A stretch of 64,000 bases of DNA from Bigelowiella natans CCMP2755 (GCA_000320545.1 ADNK01001129.1:86237-150236); one strand, 5' to 3'; shown: positions 1 through 13,813, counted from the first letter of the stretch. Made by a program: numbers and translations. Notes: generated by a model not told the origin, from the letters alone.

Positions 1-162
1 AGTACCCCAAGTTTTGCCTTGATGTCGGCACCTGCAGCCCTTAGAGAGTCAGCAACTTGCTTTGCATCAGGGGTATCAGCAGCCTAGGGTACGTATCATG
101 CGGATAGAAGGGAAAGCAAAGAACAGTAATAATGGTAGTAGTAGGAGGAGGAGCCGTGAGCA

Positions 163-198
<36 letters not shown>

Positions 199-799
199 GC
201 GATGTGGGGATGGTAGTTGTGAAGATTATGATGATTATCTTGATGTTATCAGTTATATCATTTAAGGATGTGTGGTAGCCACAGAGGCGACATCGACGAT
301 GTAGAGTAGTTCAAGAAGAAGCGAAGAACTTCTTTCCCGGTTAGTACTACCTCCTCGGGTTTCACGCTCTAGAACCTAGTACTACTGCTGCTGCTACTAC
401 TACTCTACTTCGCGTTGTTTCTTCTTCTTCTTCTTCTTTTTCTCCAACACCATGACTAAAGGAGTAGGATGCAGCAGTCCAACTTCGCTTTCTCGCTTGA
501 TGTATTATTGTTATTTTCACCTTCCAATAGCCGATCGCTTCATCAAGCTTCTCTGCAGCCTATCATGTTGTTATCCAATAACGATCGTTAAATGATGATG
601 ATAATGACGGAGAAGATTACGATTCAGCTCAAACACCTGTGCAATATTCCCGGTCTTACTGAGCCAACGCACGATGGTTCCTTCGTGATAGTAGTAGTAT
701 TCATTTTGTTATTATTAGTAGTAGTATTTGTAGCAGTGGTAGTTGTCGGGATATTCAAATAGATATCAGGGATATGCCGGAAAGAACGCAGAATATAGC

Positions 800-832
<33 letters not shown>

Positions 833-860
833 TGATGCAGGAGAACTTTTGACTGGTATT

Positions 861-904
<44 letters not shown>

Positions 905-1788
905 CGAATGATACGGAGAAAACTGGTATTTTTCATTTCAATGTGACCACCACTTGTTGTTTACCTACGACGGCAGGCTTTTTCGACACTTCGCCGTCTA
1001 GTTCGCTCAACGCCTAAGTCACGGAGAAAAAGGGCACAGGGTAGTAGTAATTATCATCGTTTATCCGTTTGTCCATCCTCCTTTTCCTCCTTATCATCAT
1101 CATCTCAATATTCCTACCTGAATCCCTTCCTCGTATTTTCCCTTGGTGAAATAGATGGTGGCGATGGCCACCAGGCACGAGGCCCTTCCCTCCCCTGCTT
1201 TCTTTGCCTCCTCGCTGTCAACGAATTCTTGCAGCACCTGAGCGGATTTTCGGAAGGCAATTACGGATGAAGATAATCGCAATTTGAGTAACTTTTGTTG
1301 CATAAGTTCATGCTTGCATGTCGAATGAGACGGAGTCACCGGGCAGATCAACATGGCACAGTTCCACTGTCTCGGGATGGCATACATGGCGTGTTTGGGG
1401 AAAAAATGATACGAAGTTCTCTCATCAATGCTGCTACCTTTAAGGATTTCACCCATCCCGTTTTCCCCCTAACAAAATAATCGCAGAGAACAAGATCAGG
1501 AGGATGATGATGGTGATGATGGTGATGACGATGATGACGATGATAACGATGGACGTAGCAATAATAGTAGTTGCCAAAGAAATGATGGAATACGCTTTGA
1601 AATAGGTATCATTATCGTCATCATAATTATTCTCAGCACCACAACTTCATTATCGTACATGTATAAGCCTGAAGCGTAGGCGAGAGTTGGGAAAGCACTG
1701 TTAGGAAACTTCTTCTTCAGCTGAATATAGTCTTGCTCCTGAGACGACGACGAGACAGCATCAACATCCATCATAAATGGCAACAGAT

Positions 1789-1826
<38 letters not shown>

Positions 1827-1928
1827 GACATCAAAAAGCCGCAACAAGTCATCACCAAGCACGATGGCCGTGAGATTACTTTCTATATCATGCTTACTAC
1901 CGCATCATGGTGTAGTAGCGGTATACAG

Positions 1929-1974
<46 letters not shown>

Positions 1975-2348
1975 CAATCAAATTTTAGCCGCATCGTCGT
2001 CATGCCCCACCACTCCCCTCCCCCACCCCCCCTCGCAGCAGCATATGTTCCATAGCAGCTGCAGCACCTTTCCTGAAGTGCCCTGGAGCAGAGCTAAGCA
2101 GTGATTCAGGCGTGCCACACGCCTTTTTATTTATTGCCATCATTATCATTCGAAGACCACCAAATCAAATCAAGGACACGGAGAGAAAAGCGTCGTGGCC
2201 GATAGCAAGAACCCAACCGACAGAAAGACGACATAGAATCTCATATACGGGTATATATATATATATACATACATACATATGTTGTTGTATTTTTTGGATA
2301 GATGGGTGCTGCAGGAGACATGTGTTTTCTTCTTCTATGGATCGTCTC

Positions 2349-2390
<42 letters not shown>

Positions 2391-5307
2391 ACACTATCAT
2401 CGCTCTACTGCTAGCTTCTTCTGACTCCGCATACTTTTGCGTCTCAGAGAGTTTGGAAATCGGATAGTTGCCGAGTTCACGTGCCCATCTTTCGGCTTCA
2501 TTTCCTTTCGTCTTTTTCCCGATCTTAAGAGATTGTAGCATATGTTACTATTGTTGTTGTTGTTGTTGTTGTGGTGGTGGTGGTGGTGTGGATGAGGAGA
2601 CGATGATTGGGATAATGGTAATGATACCAATATGATGATGATGATGATGATGATAATGATCATGACGACGACGATACTGGTGAGAATGACGATTTTTTTA
2701 ATCAGCAATAATAATACAACAATCATTTTCGTCATCGTTATCGAGGCATTTCCAATAGGAAAATGTCTCCTACCGATAAGAGCTTAAGCAAATTCATCCG
2801 AGCTCCAGCAGCAATCTAAATTTATCAAAAAATGATGATACCGTTGCCGTCGACGGTCGGTCGAAATAAAACTTACAGAGAACACAAGTAATCCATATTT
2901 TGGTCCAAGCACAATCAGCACATCACCACACACACGAGGAGAAGCAAAAAAATCTTATCGCGTAGTAGTAGTAGTGCCCTCTCACTAACATGCAGCATTC
3001 CTGTTCACAATCATCACAATGCTGTGTTTTCTTCGATTTATTACAGAAGGGTCTTTGGACGTGAGCAAGCCGCGATATATTTCCTCAGCTCTTTTGAAAT
3101 ATAGTAACACGGCAACATTATGAGGAGAAAGCTTGAATATATGACCACCAGCTTCCACGTACCTCGATTTGTCATCTTGCAGCTGTGCTATGTAGGCCAC
3201 GAGCAAGTTCACAGCCTCCATCTCTGACTCAATTTCCTTGCTATCCCCCCTTTTGATTATCAAGGTGCTATCAGTGTAAGAAGAAGGGGAAATGAAGAAG
3301 GGCTCTCATACATGTTACAGCAGATCAGTTTTTGTAGCACAATATTCTCTCCTGCTGCATTTCAACAATGAGCAATACCCATCGGCTTCGATTTCATTCT
3401 TGCATAGTTCTGTAGCCTTCTCCACCAGCTCTTTCGCCTGCCATCATTTTCGAAGACGACACGGTGAAGACGAACGATTCTCAGCAATCATCGACCATCA
3501 TTATCATCATCATCATCATCATCATCATCATTATCATCACCAGTATCAGTGCCACCACTCCCCTTGAGGAAAACTGCATCATGTTGTGACTGGTTTGTAC
3601 TGCTCACCTTCGATAGATTTCCGGCCTCAATGTATGGAATAGCAGCATTGAATGCAACAGCGTAGCTCCTGAACAACCGTAATCAGCGTTTATATATCGT
3701 TATAATATCATTCAATCTCTCGCGTTGTTGCGTTAATTGATTCCGACCAGAGATCGGCGTCGAAGTTGCTGACGTAGGTCAACGCTTTGGCAGAATCGCT
3801 GTCGGCCAGACATGCCAGGTAGTTTGCCCGGATATCCCCAGCAAACTCACTGCTCTGAGAAAGCCAACAAGAGTGAGAGAAGAGGAGCCTTCGAGAATGA
3901 TGGATTTATATGGGGGAGAGGGTCGAGAAGATATGGAAAGTAAATTTCCGCACGTATCAATCATTTTCTGTTCATCCCGGCCTTTCCTCGTTCTCAGGCA
4001 TCATTCCACAATCGACTAGTCCCTTACTCACCATCTGTGCCTTCTTGGAGATGAATTGCTTCTCGTAGATGCCTGCACTCTCTCCTATTCTGCCCAAGCG
4101 ACGAAGCTGCCATTTGTACGCACATGCACGCATGTAAAGAAAGGAACGAGGACGATGATGACGACGACGTGTGTATCGTGTGTATTCTGTCGATGCTCTT
4201 ATTTAAATGTAGTCGTGTTTCTTCTCTTCAACCAGCTGCGCCTGTACATGCCAGAATCCTGAGGAGGAATATGATTAATTAGAGGGACAAGGACGAACCT
4301 TTGGGAACAATTGCAACTGAAAAACACACTCTCTCGAGTGAAACATACTATTATGCACTTATCAGGCCAGTTCAGTTTAGGCAGGACGTGAAGCATTTGT
4401 AGACACCTTTGTTCTTCGCCCTGTCTGCAACCTCGTTAACCAAAGCGAGTGCCTTCTCGTTTTGCTTCAGCTGCAAGGAAGTATAGTGTGACCCTCTATC
4501 GATACTCTTTGGAAAAAACGATGTGCGAAGTTCATTTGTGCGGAGTATGTCAGGAAGATGGAAGGCGGGGGAAAGTATGTTGCGAGGATTAGCGGCAGTG
4601 AGAAACCAGAGACCTGGTAGTAACAGTACACGAGCTCGAATGCATATGTCTTCTTATAGTTTTCCTGCTTCAAGATCATTCCAACTGCAGATTTATAATC
4701 CTCCTGTGATAAGGTACAGTTCATGAAATACGTCTCACCCATAATATACAACTTAATCCATCGTCTGCGATTAGGTACCCCCCCCCCCTCTCTGAACACC
4801 GACCCCAAAGTCGTGGTTTTGAAATGAGAATCGTTGATAAGTAGAAACTCTATGAGTTGGGGGTTTTCCTCTGAAGTTGATTCTTATATACGCACCTTCA
4901 TAATCGTGGCTATGATTCGACAGCGGTTCATCTCCGCATCCTTTGCATCCTCCTTCAGAACTAAATGATTAGGATTTGGGGATAAGATTCGGCGCCACAA
5001 ACTTTAAAGAATCCCCTTTTTCGGATGTATTTTACGTAATGAAATTCAAAACGTTTTTTATTGTGGATAAAAAAAGCTAGAAAGGGGGGGATATCGATAT
5101 CGATCGAAACGAAAGCTACATGAAGAAGGGCGATGACGTTTTCGAGTTAATTTCTCTAATCAAAGGGATTCGGGGGAAATTGAAAATTTTCGAACATTCT
5201 CCCGAGATCTTGATGATCCGATCAAGTTCATCGTCCTCAAGTTCATGGGCGGGGTGCCCTCCTTCCCCGATGAGCTCGGCAAGGGCCTTGAGCTTGTCCG
5301 CCGCCAT
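1..5307 (-). CDS. SRP72: Signal recognition particle subunit SRP72 (TPR protein), partial at left edge
   Basis: SRP72 is the large TPR protein of the signal recognition particle; it pairs with SRP68 and binds 7S RNA during co-translational targeting to the ER. The reading is a chain of small exons with GT-AG borders: about 5307-5190 (start MAADKLKALAELI), 4960-4895, 4703-4614, 4470-4407, 4106-4032, 3854-3748, 3667-3608, 3437-3382, about 3237-3050, then less certain pieces near 2810-2750, 2520-2460, 2120-2045, 1740-1650 and 1290-1118. Helical-repeat segments match the SRP72 order: YAFELVYCYYQ, LRRLGRIGESAGIYEKQF, AVAFNAAIPYIEAGNLSK, AKELVEKATELC, then LLVAYIAQLQDD. The final piece at 89-1 (AADTPDAKQVADSL) follows a 1-kb intron and may be the same gene or not. 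The exon joins around 4400-4110 do not keep frame as I read them, so a small exon is probably missing. Identity is inferred from the order of motifs. Confidence 0.72.
163..198. repeat. (ATG)n microsatellite
   Basis: About twelve ATG units, inside the long putative SRP72 intron. Confidence 0.95.
801..901. repeat. Inverted triplet repeat: (ATG)n at 801-837 facing (CAT)n at 863-901
   Basis: Two arrays of about a dozen triplets each are reverse complements of one another and are separated by about 25 bases, so a long hairpin can form. It lies inside the SRP72 intron. Confidence 0.9.
1792..1824. repeat. (GT)n microsatellite
   Basis: About sixteen GT units in an intron of the SRP72 gene. Confidence 0.95.
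1929..1970. repeat. (GT)n(AT)n compound microsatellite
   Basis: A short GT run passes straight into about seventeen AT units, intronic in SRP72. Confidence 0.95.
2351..2387. repeat. (CT)n microsatellite
   Basis: About eighteen CT units, intronic in SRP72. Confidence 0.95.
2551..2588. repeat. (TTG)n(GTG)n compound triplet repeat
   Basis: Eight or so TTG units grade into GTG units, intronic in SRP72; a GAT run follows at about 2635-2653. Confidence 0.9.
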
Positions 5308-5896
5308 TACGACAAATGTGGAAACGTGTTTCCCGTCAATTTGTTCTTGAATATGACCTTGGAGGCATGTCTTACGCCAAAATCCCCAATCATCCTTTGG
5401 GGAGTCCAACTTTTCGCTGCACGAATTTGCAGACCAAGAGAAATAATGCGAATTATATCCGAAAACAAATAATTTGTGTTGACGCGTGTACAATCTCCAG
5501 GGCGTTCGGCTCTTCAAATTTCTCCGTGGCTGATTGCGCAGTAATAAAGCGGCTGAAAGGGCAAAGAGGTTATCTGGCCAAGTGCGACTTTCCTGTGAAA
5601 GGAGAAGTAAGCATGGTTAGGTTTGCTTTCGACAAAATGCATATTCTGTAAGAAGTTTCTCGGACCAGAGCTTATCTAGATTTTGATTGTGCATCCAGAG
5701 TCAACGAGTCGGCGATGTAGATCAGACTACCTCGGATGCATATCTCGAAGGATGGCGACTGGTATTATACGTGCGACAAATTCTTAAGCTAGTCGCAGTC
5801 GGAAAATATAATATATTTTCTTCTTTTTGGGAAACTACAACATCACTGTAACTTTTTTCTGGATCAAGTGCCAGTGCCACAAAACCCCTATCTGCG
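5308..5896. promoter_or_regulatory. Divergent intergenic region between SRP72 and the kinesin
   Basis: The 589 bases between two start codons facing away from each other must hold both promoters and 5' leaders. No box or binding site is distinct enough to name. Overlapping small open frames look accidental. Confidence 0.5.
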
Positions 5897-8800
5897 ATGG
5901 CTTCGCGCACGCCGGTTCGCTTTCAACCCGTCAAGCCGTAGATCATACTAATTTATATTTTCATCCAGAGACCTTCGAAGAAGACGGGCGGTGCAGATGG
6001 CGTGCATGTGAGCTGTCGGTTTAGGCCTGTAAACCTGAAAGAGAAGGAAAATAAAGACCAAAGTATGTTGTAACTCGCGTCACTACTCTGTCCTTCAAAA
6101 TATAGCACTCCCATTACTTTGATATTCTCTTTGAAATCAAATAGGTGCATGTGTGGTAGTATTTCCAGACCCCACCTGCGTTTCATTTGCGCCAAAAGTG
6201 CATGGTGACCTCAAACTCAATCAGAAGACAGCCACATTCAGCTTCGACCATGGTCAGAGGGTGTACTATCGGCATCATTTGTTAAAGATACTGATAAAAT
6301 CAATATGTGTTCTTAGTATTCAAACCCGAATCATCTCAAGATGAAGTATGTGCATTGAAAAATAGAATATGGAAGGAACGATATCTATGGAAATCTTTGG
6401 TAGGTTTTCCAAACTATTGGAGAGGACGTTGTGGATGAAATAATTGGCGGTTTCAATGCCACCCTTTTTGCCTACGGTCTGATCTACAACGTTTTACATA
6501 TAACACGATATCAACTAGAACTTTCAAATAGGTCAGACCGGGTCTGGGAAAACGCATACTATGATGGGAGACAAAGACGATCCATATCTTTGTGGCTTGA
6601 TCCCCAGAGTTGTAGAGTATGCGATGATACGTTCTTTGAAGATTCAGTCCTTTTAAGAAAAGTTTTAAAAGGCTCTTATCATTAGGTCTATATTAAGCAA
6701 GCTCGAGCAAAAATCTGAAGCAAAAAAGAATATGATATGTTCCGTCAAAGTCTCATACGTGGAGATATACATGGAGAGAATCAAAGACTTACTTAATCCA
6801 GCAAAATCAAACCTGAAACTGAGGGAAAATAAGACTAAAGGTTATAAAATGTCTTCTAACCATATGATTCAAATTACTTTGAGCTTCGACGTCTAGGTGT
6901 CTGGATCGAGGATGTCACTACGGAATATGTATCGAGTAGCGAGGTTACAGTAAAATTGTGATTAGGCAGTTTCACTTGGAACATAAAAAATTGTTGATCT
7001 CCTTCTTTAGGAAGTATATGATTTAATTGAAGTTGGAACAAACAATCGTGCAATAGCTTCGACAGATATGAATAAGACATCCTCACGGTAACTCGTCGGT
7101 CTAGAAGACTAGTATCTTCCTATTCTTCTGGAAATTCCTGATCGTTCTTTATTACGCCTCTTAGGTCTCATTCGGTATTTATTCTTCACGTGAGCCAAAC
7201 AGAGCAATCAGAAGGAGGGGGAAATAATGACGACGAAGGCACGAAGAAGAGGCAAGACGATATACCATGCGACTTGTGCAACTGTTAGTTTTCTCACAGG
7301 CAGTTCCTATTCATCCGATCAGTGCTACGCTGTACCTGGTTGACTTAGCGGGGAGCGAGAAAGTGCGGAAGACAAAGGCGACAGGTAACTTACATAATAT
7401 CATGCCATAATCAGTAACTGATGCCATCAATAGGAAAGACGCTTAAAGAGGCCATGCAGATAAATAAATCGCTGTCAGCACTTGGGGTTAGGATACGTCG
7501 TATATCGATATATCGCTGCATCAAAAATACAAATATTTAACGTAAAATAGAATGTAATCAAGTCTCTCACGACACACTCCAAGCATGTGCCCTACAGGTC
7601 TGCCATGTAAAGCGCTAAGGGTTGGGTACAATTATTGATATTTCTATGCACATATTTAAAGGGATTCGAAGCTAACACGGCTGTTATCGCAAGCTTTAGG
7701 CGGAAACTGCAAGGTTTCCAACCCTGAATTTGTTTCTTGATCTCAATATTTATTTTAGATACAATCCAACAGACCTTTCTGATTCTTACTGCTTCGCCAG
7801 CTTTGTACAACAGCGAGGTTCGTGTTCCCATGATTTAAAGCCTAAAATGAGAATTAAAAAACGATAACAATCATGATGATATTGATAATATAGGAGACCT
7901 TGAGTACGCTACGATTCGGGAGACGCGCGAAGATGGTGAAAAACAAGCCCATCATAAACACCAAAAAATCCGCAGATCACTACCTACGGTAATCAGATTT
8001 ATGGCAAAGTAAAATAAATGCTGTGGCTGATGTAACGATAACTTTAGGCTACTGAAATTAGCGGAGAAGAAAATTTTACAACAGCAAGAATTGATAAATG
8101 CCCTGCAGCAAACGGAGGGATCTAGCATTGCACTAACTAACGGAGATGGGAGTCCAGGAAGAAATCTATCTGAACATACAACACTCATCGTTTCTCAAAA
8201 CGGTGGAAAGGTCATTTGAGAGGTAACCTATTTCTCTGTCTCAAATTCCTCCTTTTATTATTTTTAGGAGAGCAAAGACAATTCTACCAAGAAACATGAA
8301 ACCAGGCAGCAACGACGACCATCGATGGTGAACATAGTATCTCGCCTTCAGGCTCAAATATCAGAACTGGAGGAGGAGAATTCTCGCCTAGATATGAAAA
8401 ATGCGGAGATTTCAGACATGGTCTCTAAACGCAACATTAAGGCCTTTTTCCAAACACTTCAACTACTTCTTCTTTGCCGTTCTTCTTTTATCCTTTAGTT
8501 TGTTACGATGCAATGCGAGTTGGCCGAGAAGTCCAGTCTCCTCGAGGAGCAAGAGTCAAAAATGGAAGTGTTAGAGAGAAAGTTTGATACATCGAGGAAA
8601 ACTCTGCAGGTACTGAAATCAAGGCAAAGTGGTTTTCTTCCGATAACAATTTGTTTGAATTTCCAGTCCATAGAACGAAGTGTTAGTGCTATTTACGACG
8701 CACGATTATACTGCTCTCAAATGGCACACAATCGTGAGATTTCAGAGCTTAGGAAGGAGATGGATGCCTTGAATCGACAGGTATTTCAACGCAAGGTGAT

Positions 8801-10846
8801 GATGCTCACATTGACACGTTGCCGTGGTTTAAGGCTGAGACTAGAAGACAGTTGATGCTTCAATTCGAGAGGGAGACGGGAATCAGCATTGCAGGAGCAA
8901 CAACCAAGTAGGGTTTTTCCCATTTCTTCTGGACTATTCTGCGATTAGTGCCGACTGATATTGGATGTATAGACGGACGAGACAAGGGAAGAAACCGGCG
9001 CCACCCTCAAACCAAAGGATCATCAAAAGCAATCAAGTGTAGGAATATATGCCATCTTTTTCTTAATTGAAATAATTATTAAAATTCTCCTGCAACTGTG
9101 CAACGCTTTTAGGTGCTATGTCGCGCATCTCGACGGGGTTAATGTTCGCGATAAGCCATCCATTAAGGCGACTTTGTTGGGGGTACTACTCATGAATCAA
9201 GCTATCTAAAATGTTAGAACTCGGCCTGATTCTTTTTTCGCTAGGTCCTTCCACAAAACGCAAGTTTAACTTGTAAACTAGCTGCTGAAAAAAATGACGA
9301 AGGCGACATCTTTCAACTTTGGATGCAGGTTTCAGCGTTCATGACATACCGCGAATGTTGGACTGACAGTTTAGGATACACGTGAACGTAGTCATTAAGT
9401 AATTTTGAGCATTTGGATGATTTTTATATGTAGCACGAGCTGGGATGGTCATGCGCTCGAATGGGGTCCACAATCAACATTAATCCTGAAGGAATAAGCG
9501 ATGACTCTCTTTGCTGCATGAATCAGATCGCGATGGCTCATTCTTCCTGTTCCATACTCAGAATCCGAGGTAGTAGCAATGACAAATTTAGCATTCAACA
9601 ACAGAGTCATCTTTTCCGTTCGTTGCCATCGATCAGGATGTAGAGCCTTCACAACCTCCTCCACCACCACCCCAAACTCTTGTTGTTACCGATGAAGAGG
9701 AGAGAATGAATGTAGAAGGTGGTGGATTAGGGATGCTGCCCCTCCGTCCTCGGAAAAGAAATCAAGCCACCACGAAGGACACTTCCAAAGAGGAAAAAAT
9801 TGAACCTCCACCTGTTGAACAAGAACCACGAGGTGTTGCGGAGAACAATGATGATGATGAGCAGAAAGGGCAATCTACTGCAGACGAGTCAACTGCTGCT
9901 TCTACTACTTCGAACACCTCTCAGTCAGAAACTCCCACCACCTCGATCAAAAGGAATAAAGGTGGTCAACAGCCAGAGATAAACGATAAGCCATTCATTA
10001 ATCTTCGTCATTTACAGAGGTTGAGTCGCTGCGCCAATTTCTTCGCATGAAATGTACGCAACTGGCTGAGGCTCAAGCAGAACTTCAAGAAATGAAGTGG
10101 AAATAAAATAATGGATAACTGAAAAATAGAGCTTCACTTTTGTTTTTTATTAAGTTGAGACATCTTGTATCTTGAGCTAACTTTGAGCATTGCTTCTACT
10201 TCGAGGCAAAAAATTGCATCTGTCAAATCGTTGGAAGCAGAGATGAAATCAGTCTCAACGTGTGTGAATGCTCTTGAATCTTTAAGCAAGATTGATTCTT
10301 AAGCAAGATTGTAACGTTCTTTTCTTTAGATTGAAAAAGGAAAATAGTGCATTAAAAGACCAGGTCTTTTCTTGGTATCGAGGAAATTTCGTTTGTGATG
10401 ATTTTGTTACATCTGTTTATAAGGTTGTAATGTTGAAAGAAGGAAATGCTGAGAAGGAAAATCTGCTGGAATCATTTCGTGCATCAGCAAAACGTAATTG
10501 ACGTGTTCAGTCAACTCGGAAAATTGATTTAAAAAGCAACGAAACTAACCGGCATGCCTTGTATTTGTTTACGTGCAGTACAAGAGGTGAACATCGAGGA
10601 AAAACAAAAAATCATAGAAGATTTGGAAGCCAAAACTCAGGCATATTGACCTTTTCTAGCATAATTTGCCAGTAAAATGACATTAAACTTTTACAGGCGT
10701 ACAAGCAGCTCACAGAGAGATCACTTTCACCTAGAGGTTCAGGATCAAGACTGTTAAGAGTTGTTCGTTCAGGGCGAGCTCGCAGTCGTGCTAGCAGCTC
10801 TGCTCACGTTCCACCCAGACTTCCCGAGAGTCTTCGGGCACCTTAA
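5897..10846 (+). CDS. Kinesin heavy chain, N-terminal motor, kinesin-1-like
   Basis: An ATP-driven microtubule motor read from about 18 or more exons. Start MASRTPVRFQP at 5897, then (after a donor just before GTCAAG) the motor begins with GVHVSCRFRPVN. Motor landmarks appear in the right order: FSFDH near 6240, P-loop GQTGSGKTHTM near 6530, KVSYVEIYMERIKDLL near 6750, switch I NKTSSR (end of the exon near 7085) joined to SHSVF after an intron, switch II LVDLAGSEK near 7340, NKSLSALG near 7470, NVIKSLTTHSKHVPYR, DSKLTRLLSQALGGNCK near 7665, and neck ETLSTLRFGRRAKMVKNKP near 7900. The neck sequence resembles conventional kinesin-1. After it come coiled-coil segments (ISELEEENSRLDMKNAEI near 8360; LAEKSSLLEEQESKMEVL near 8520), an acidic/proline linker near 9700-9990, more coiled coil to 10700 and a basic Arg/Ser tail ending ESLRAP at 10846. 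All nucleotide-binding residues look intact. The assignment as a kinesin is firm; the kinesin-1 subfamily is likely. Tail exon borders are approximate. Confidence 0.88.
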
Positions 10847-11723
10847 CCATGGAAAAGTCTAGTGCTGTGCCTGAATTTTCGTGTCAATCTAGCAATGCAT
10901 TGGCGGGCAGAAATAAACGATCAATTTGCATTTCAACATCACGGCATAGCTTTGCATGTTTGTGGCACACTGCTAGACTATGTGATGATTGTCGATGATG
11001 GCAATGGGCAGCACAAACAAGTGATTTGAATCAGGTAGGTGCAGTGATCGATTGAAGTGAAGAGACTTCAAGTCATTGCATGCTAGCATGCGTGCGCGAA
11101 CAGCAGACATGCAATCGTCGCAAGTGTCAAGATCGCATCACTCATTGCTAGATTGGCGTGGTGGTGAACGATCAATGTCAGCGCATTCCAGCATTACAAC
11201 ACTTCAATGTCTTCTACGTCAGCTAGATGTCTAGACGTGGAGGTGCAGAAACGAGGGTTCACACACCCAGCCAGTCAGACACGATGGCACGCTCGTGCTG
11301 ATGATCCGCCAAAGTGACTGCCAGGCTAGCAGATTAGTGCAGTTCCAGAGTTGCTGCACGGTCTGGACATGCTGGCTACATGGTATGCACAACCTTTACG
11401 ACGAAGCCAAACATCCAGAAATCACTGGATCAAGCATCGTGTGCTTTGTTGATGTTGACATCGTCTGGACAGACATCCAACTCATCATCATTCCCATGCT
11501 GGCATATTGCATCGTGTTGCCGTTGCGTTCAGATTCCTCACGTTGTTGTCGGATTTGACAAGCTTGTTTTAGCATTCACCACATTGCAATCTGAACGCGC
11601 CCTGGAGTCGCGTTTCTCACTCACTTGTGACGTGCATGGGGCGGCTGCAATCGCACGGGCTCGGTGCGGCACATTTCTGTGCCTCACTTCTCGAATGAGC
11701 GGTTTTGGCGAGTGGTTCTAGCC
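10847..11723. other. CTAG-rich spacer between convergent genes (kinesin / SLC37)
   Basis: No gene is visible. Roughly ten CTAG tetramers occur in under 900 bases, many within GCTAGC or TCTAGA, along with GCATGC-like words. The composition is unlike the exons on either side and matches the spacers at 43040, 48653, 54341 and 60165. Confidence 0.7.
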
Positions 11724-12268
11724 TCAAAAATTATCAACCAAGTTGTGCCCAAGGAGGCTGATTTCCTCCTCATCTTTGCTGTCTGACACATCAGAGACAT
11801 CACTCTCTTTCTCGTCAGCGTTCTGCCCAAAAAATGACAATGTTAGGAGTTGATGGTTCTCAACAAAGGAAAGCTGAATTGACGATCAATGACCACCTTC
11901 ACGGGAACAAATGCTGGCTCCCTTTTTTTCTTGTCCCAGTAAGAAATTAAAATGCAGAATACGCCGCCAATGGCCAACAAGACTGTCATCATTCAGATTG
12001 ACATCAGCAAAAAAATCACAGAGATGCAGACGAAAATGACAAGGAAACAAGATTGCACGCACCTGCGATGAGAATGAAGATGATCGTCCATCCTGCCGTG
12101 TCACTGATGAATCCGACAGCCAGCTACCAGGAAAGTGAACCAAATGGCATGCAATTTCAATGGGCAATGCAGATGACACATCATGTGATGACCATCATCG
12201 TCGTCATCATCATCATCATCACCGCACTAACAAGGATAGAATGATAACTTATTATCCCTTTCGTAATG

Positions 12269-12328
<60 letters not shown>

Positions 12329-13001
12329 CATATGTATGCATTTATATATATTTTAATATATTTCCTGTTGTCTCAATTTATTTCACTAATAGAACACCTG
12401 TCCAAGCGCGGCGATTCCACTGCCCGTGCCGTCCACAATACCTTTCGTAACCATTCATCACAATCAGGAGTGCCAATAAATGGCATGTTCATTCTCTCAC
12501 GATTTGTCTCGCAGGTTTCAAATTTCGCTACTAGCTAAGCTATGTGCTCCATGCATGATGATTTTAGCACCGGATATGGTTGCCGTGACAGCGAGTTGCG
12601 ATCTTGTTCCGATATCGGCTGATTGAAAGAGGAGCGGGATGATCAGCCCAAAATCATCACCACTATGATCCATCCACACTTTGTTTTGGTTGTAGATGAA
12701 GATAAGGTGTGCTGCGTGTACAGTGTTTGTCGTTGATCAAATCGAGCGCCTGCACGTACCTGCTATAGCAGTTGGCATAAGCATGGCCGGGCCCCCCATC
12801 ATCGTCCTAGATCGTTCGTAAAATGAAGGGGGGTGGGTGAATGCATGGATGGACGAGAGTTGGCTGATGGTCGCTGTGGCAGCTCAGCACGTCAATGGCG
12901 TACCGATATACTCAAAATATGTATTAATACGACAGAATATGCACGCGCGCACACACACACACACACTCAAAATATGTATGTACATTATATATATAATAAT
13001 T

Positions 13002-13035
<34 letters not shown>

Positions 13036-13813
13036 GTATACTATTGTGATGTAGCAAGATAAAAATATTGTTTTCTTTCTCACCCCATCATGAACATCAG
13101 CGCCGCTGCCTGATAAATATATGATCCATATTCAAACAAAAGATGTACATATGCATGCGCCTGTACACTCGGGAACTACACCAACAACAATCGGGAAAAC
13201 TTGTAGGGCACAGATGAAGTTGTGGAGTGGTAACATATAATGTGTTGTGGCTTAAGATAGTGCTATCAGCACCCCTGCCGCGTCAGTCACGAATGCAGAT
13301 CCCAGGGCGAACTGTTTTTTTTAAAAAAAAAAGAATAGAAATGATGAGATGACTGCACTTGTGCACTAACAACGCGTCTTTCTTATCCTCTCTTGTAGAG
13401 ATTACAATGGCGGCCGTGAAGAGCAGGCCTGCGAAGATGGCTGGGCGATTGCCCGTTCGGTCGGTTATCCTTGGGACAAAGATTCGTCAGACATGCAGAT
13501 TAAGGAAGGAAACGGAAATCAATCAATGAATGTGGGAAGCTATCTAGGCGATTTTCCATGCAGAGAGCCTTTTCTCCCTCCCCGTTGGATCAACCCGTAA
13601 TTACTGTGGAAATAACAACAATACCCTCCGTCCTGCAATCGGTGCCACCGGAGGCGAACCATAGAGGCTACACCACCCGCTCAGCATACTCATACTACAC
13701 TCTTCGCTCTATCCCCTCTGCCTTACTTTCCCGAGGTGAATGCGCCTATGACGAGCCCGAAATCGTACGTCATTGCGACCTTGAATAGATCCAAGAAGGG
13801 GCATCAACCATGG

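Larger units (their letters stand above)
90..1117 (-). other. Long repeat-rich intron of SRP72
   Basis: This stretch of about 1 kb lies between the exon ending at 1118 (donor reads CAG then GTAGGAAT on the minus strand) and the putative exon at 89-1. No coding segment is visible. It holds triplet repeats at 163-198, 801-837 and 863-901 and other CTT/ACT-rich tracts. It is much longer than the 50-300 base introns in the rest of the gene. Confidence 0.5.

Noticed and set aside
5116-5517. 133-residue minus frame starting upstream of SRP72 (MKSRTPWRLY...)
   Set aside because: The SRP72-like part begins at the inner ATG at 5307 (MAADKLKAL); the upstream part has no likeness and lies in the shared promoter region.
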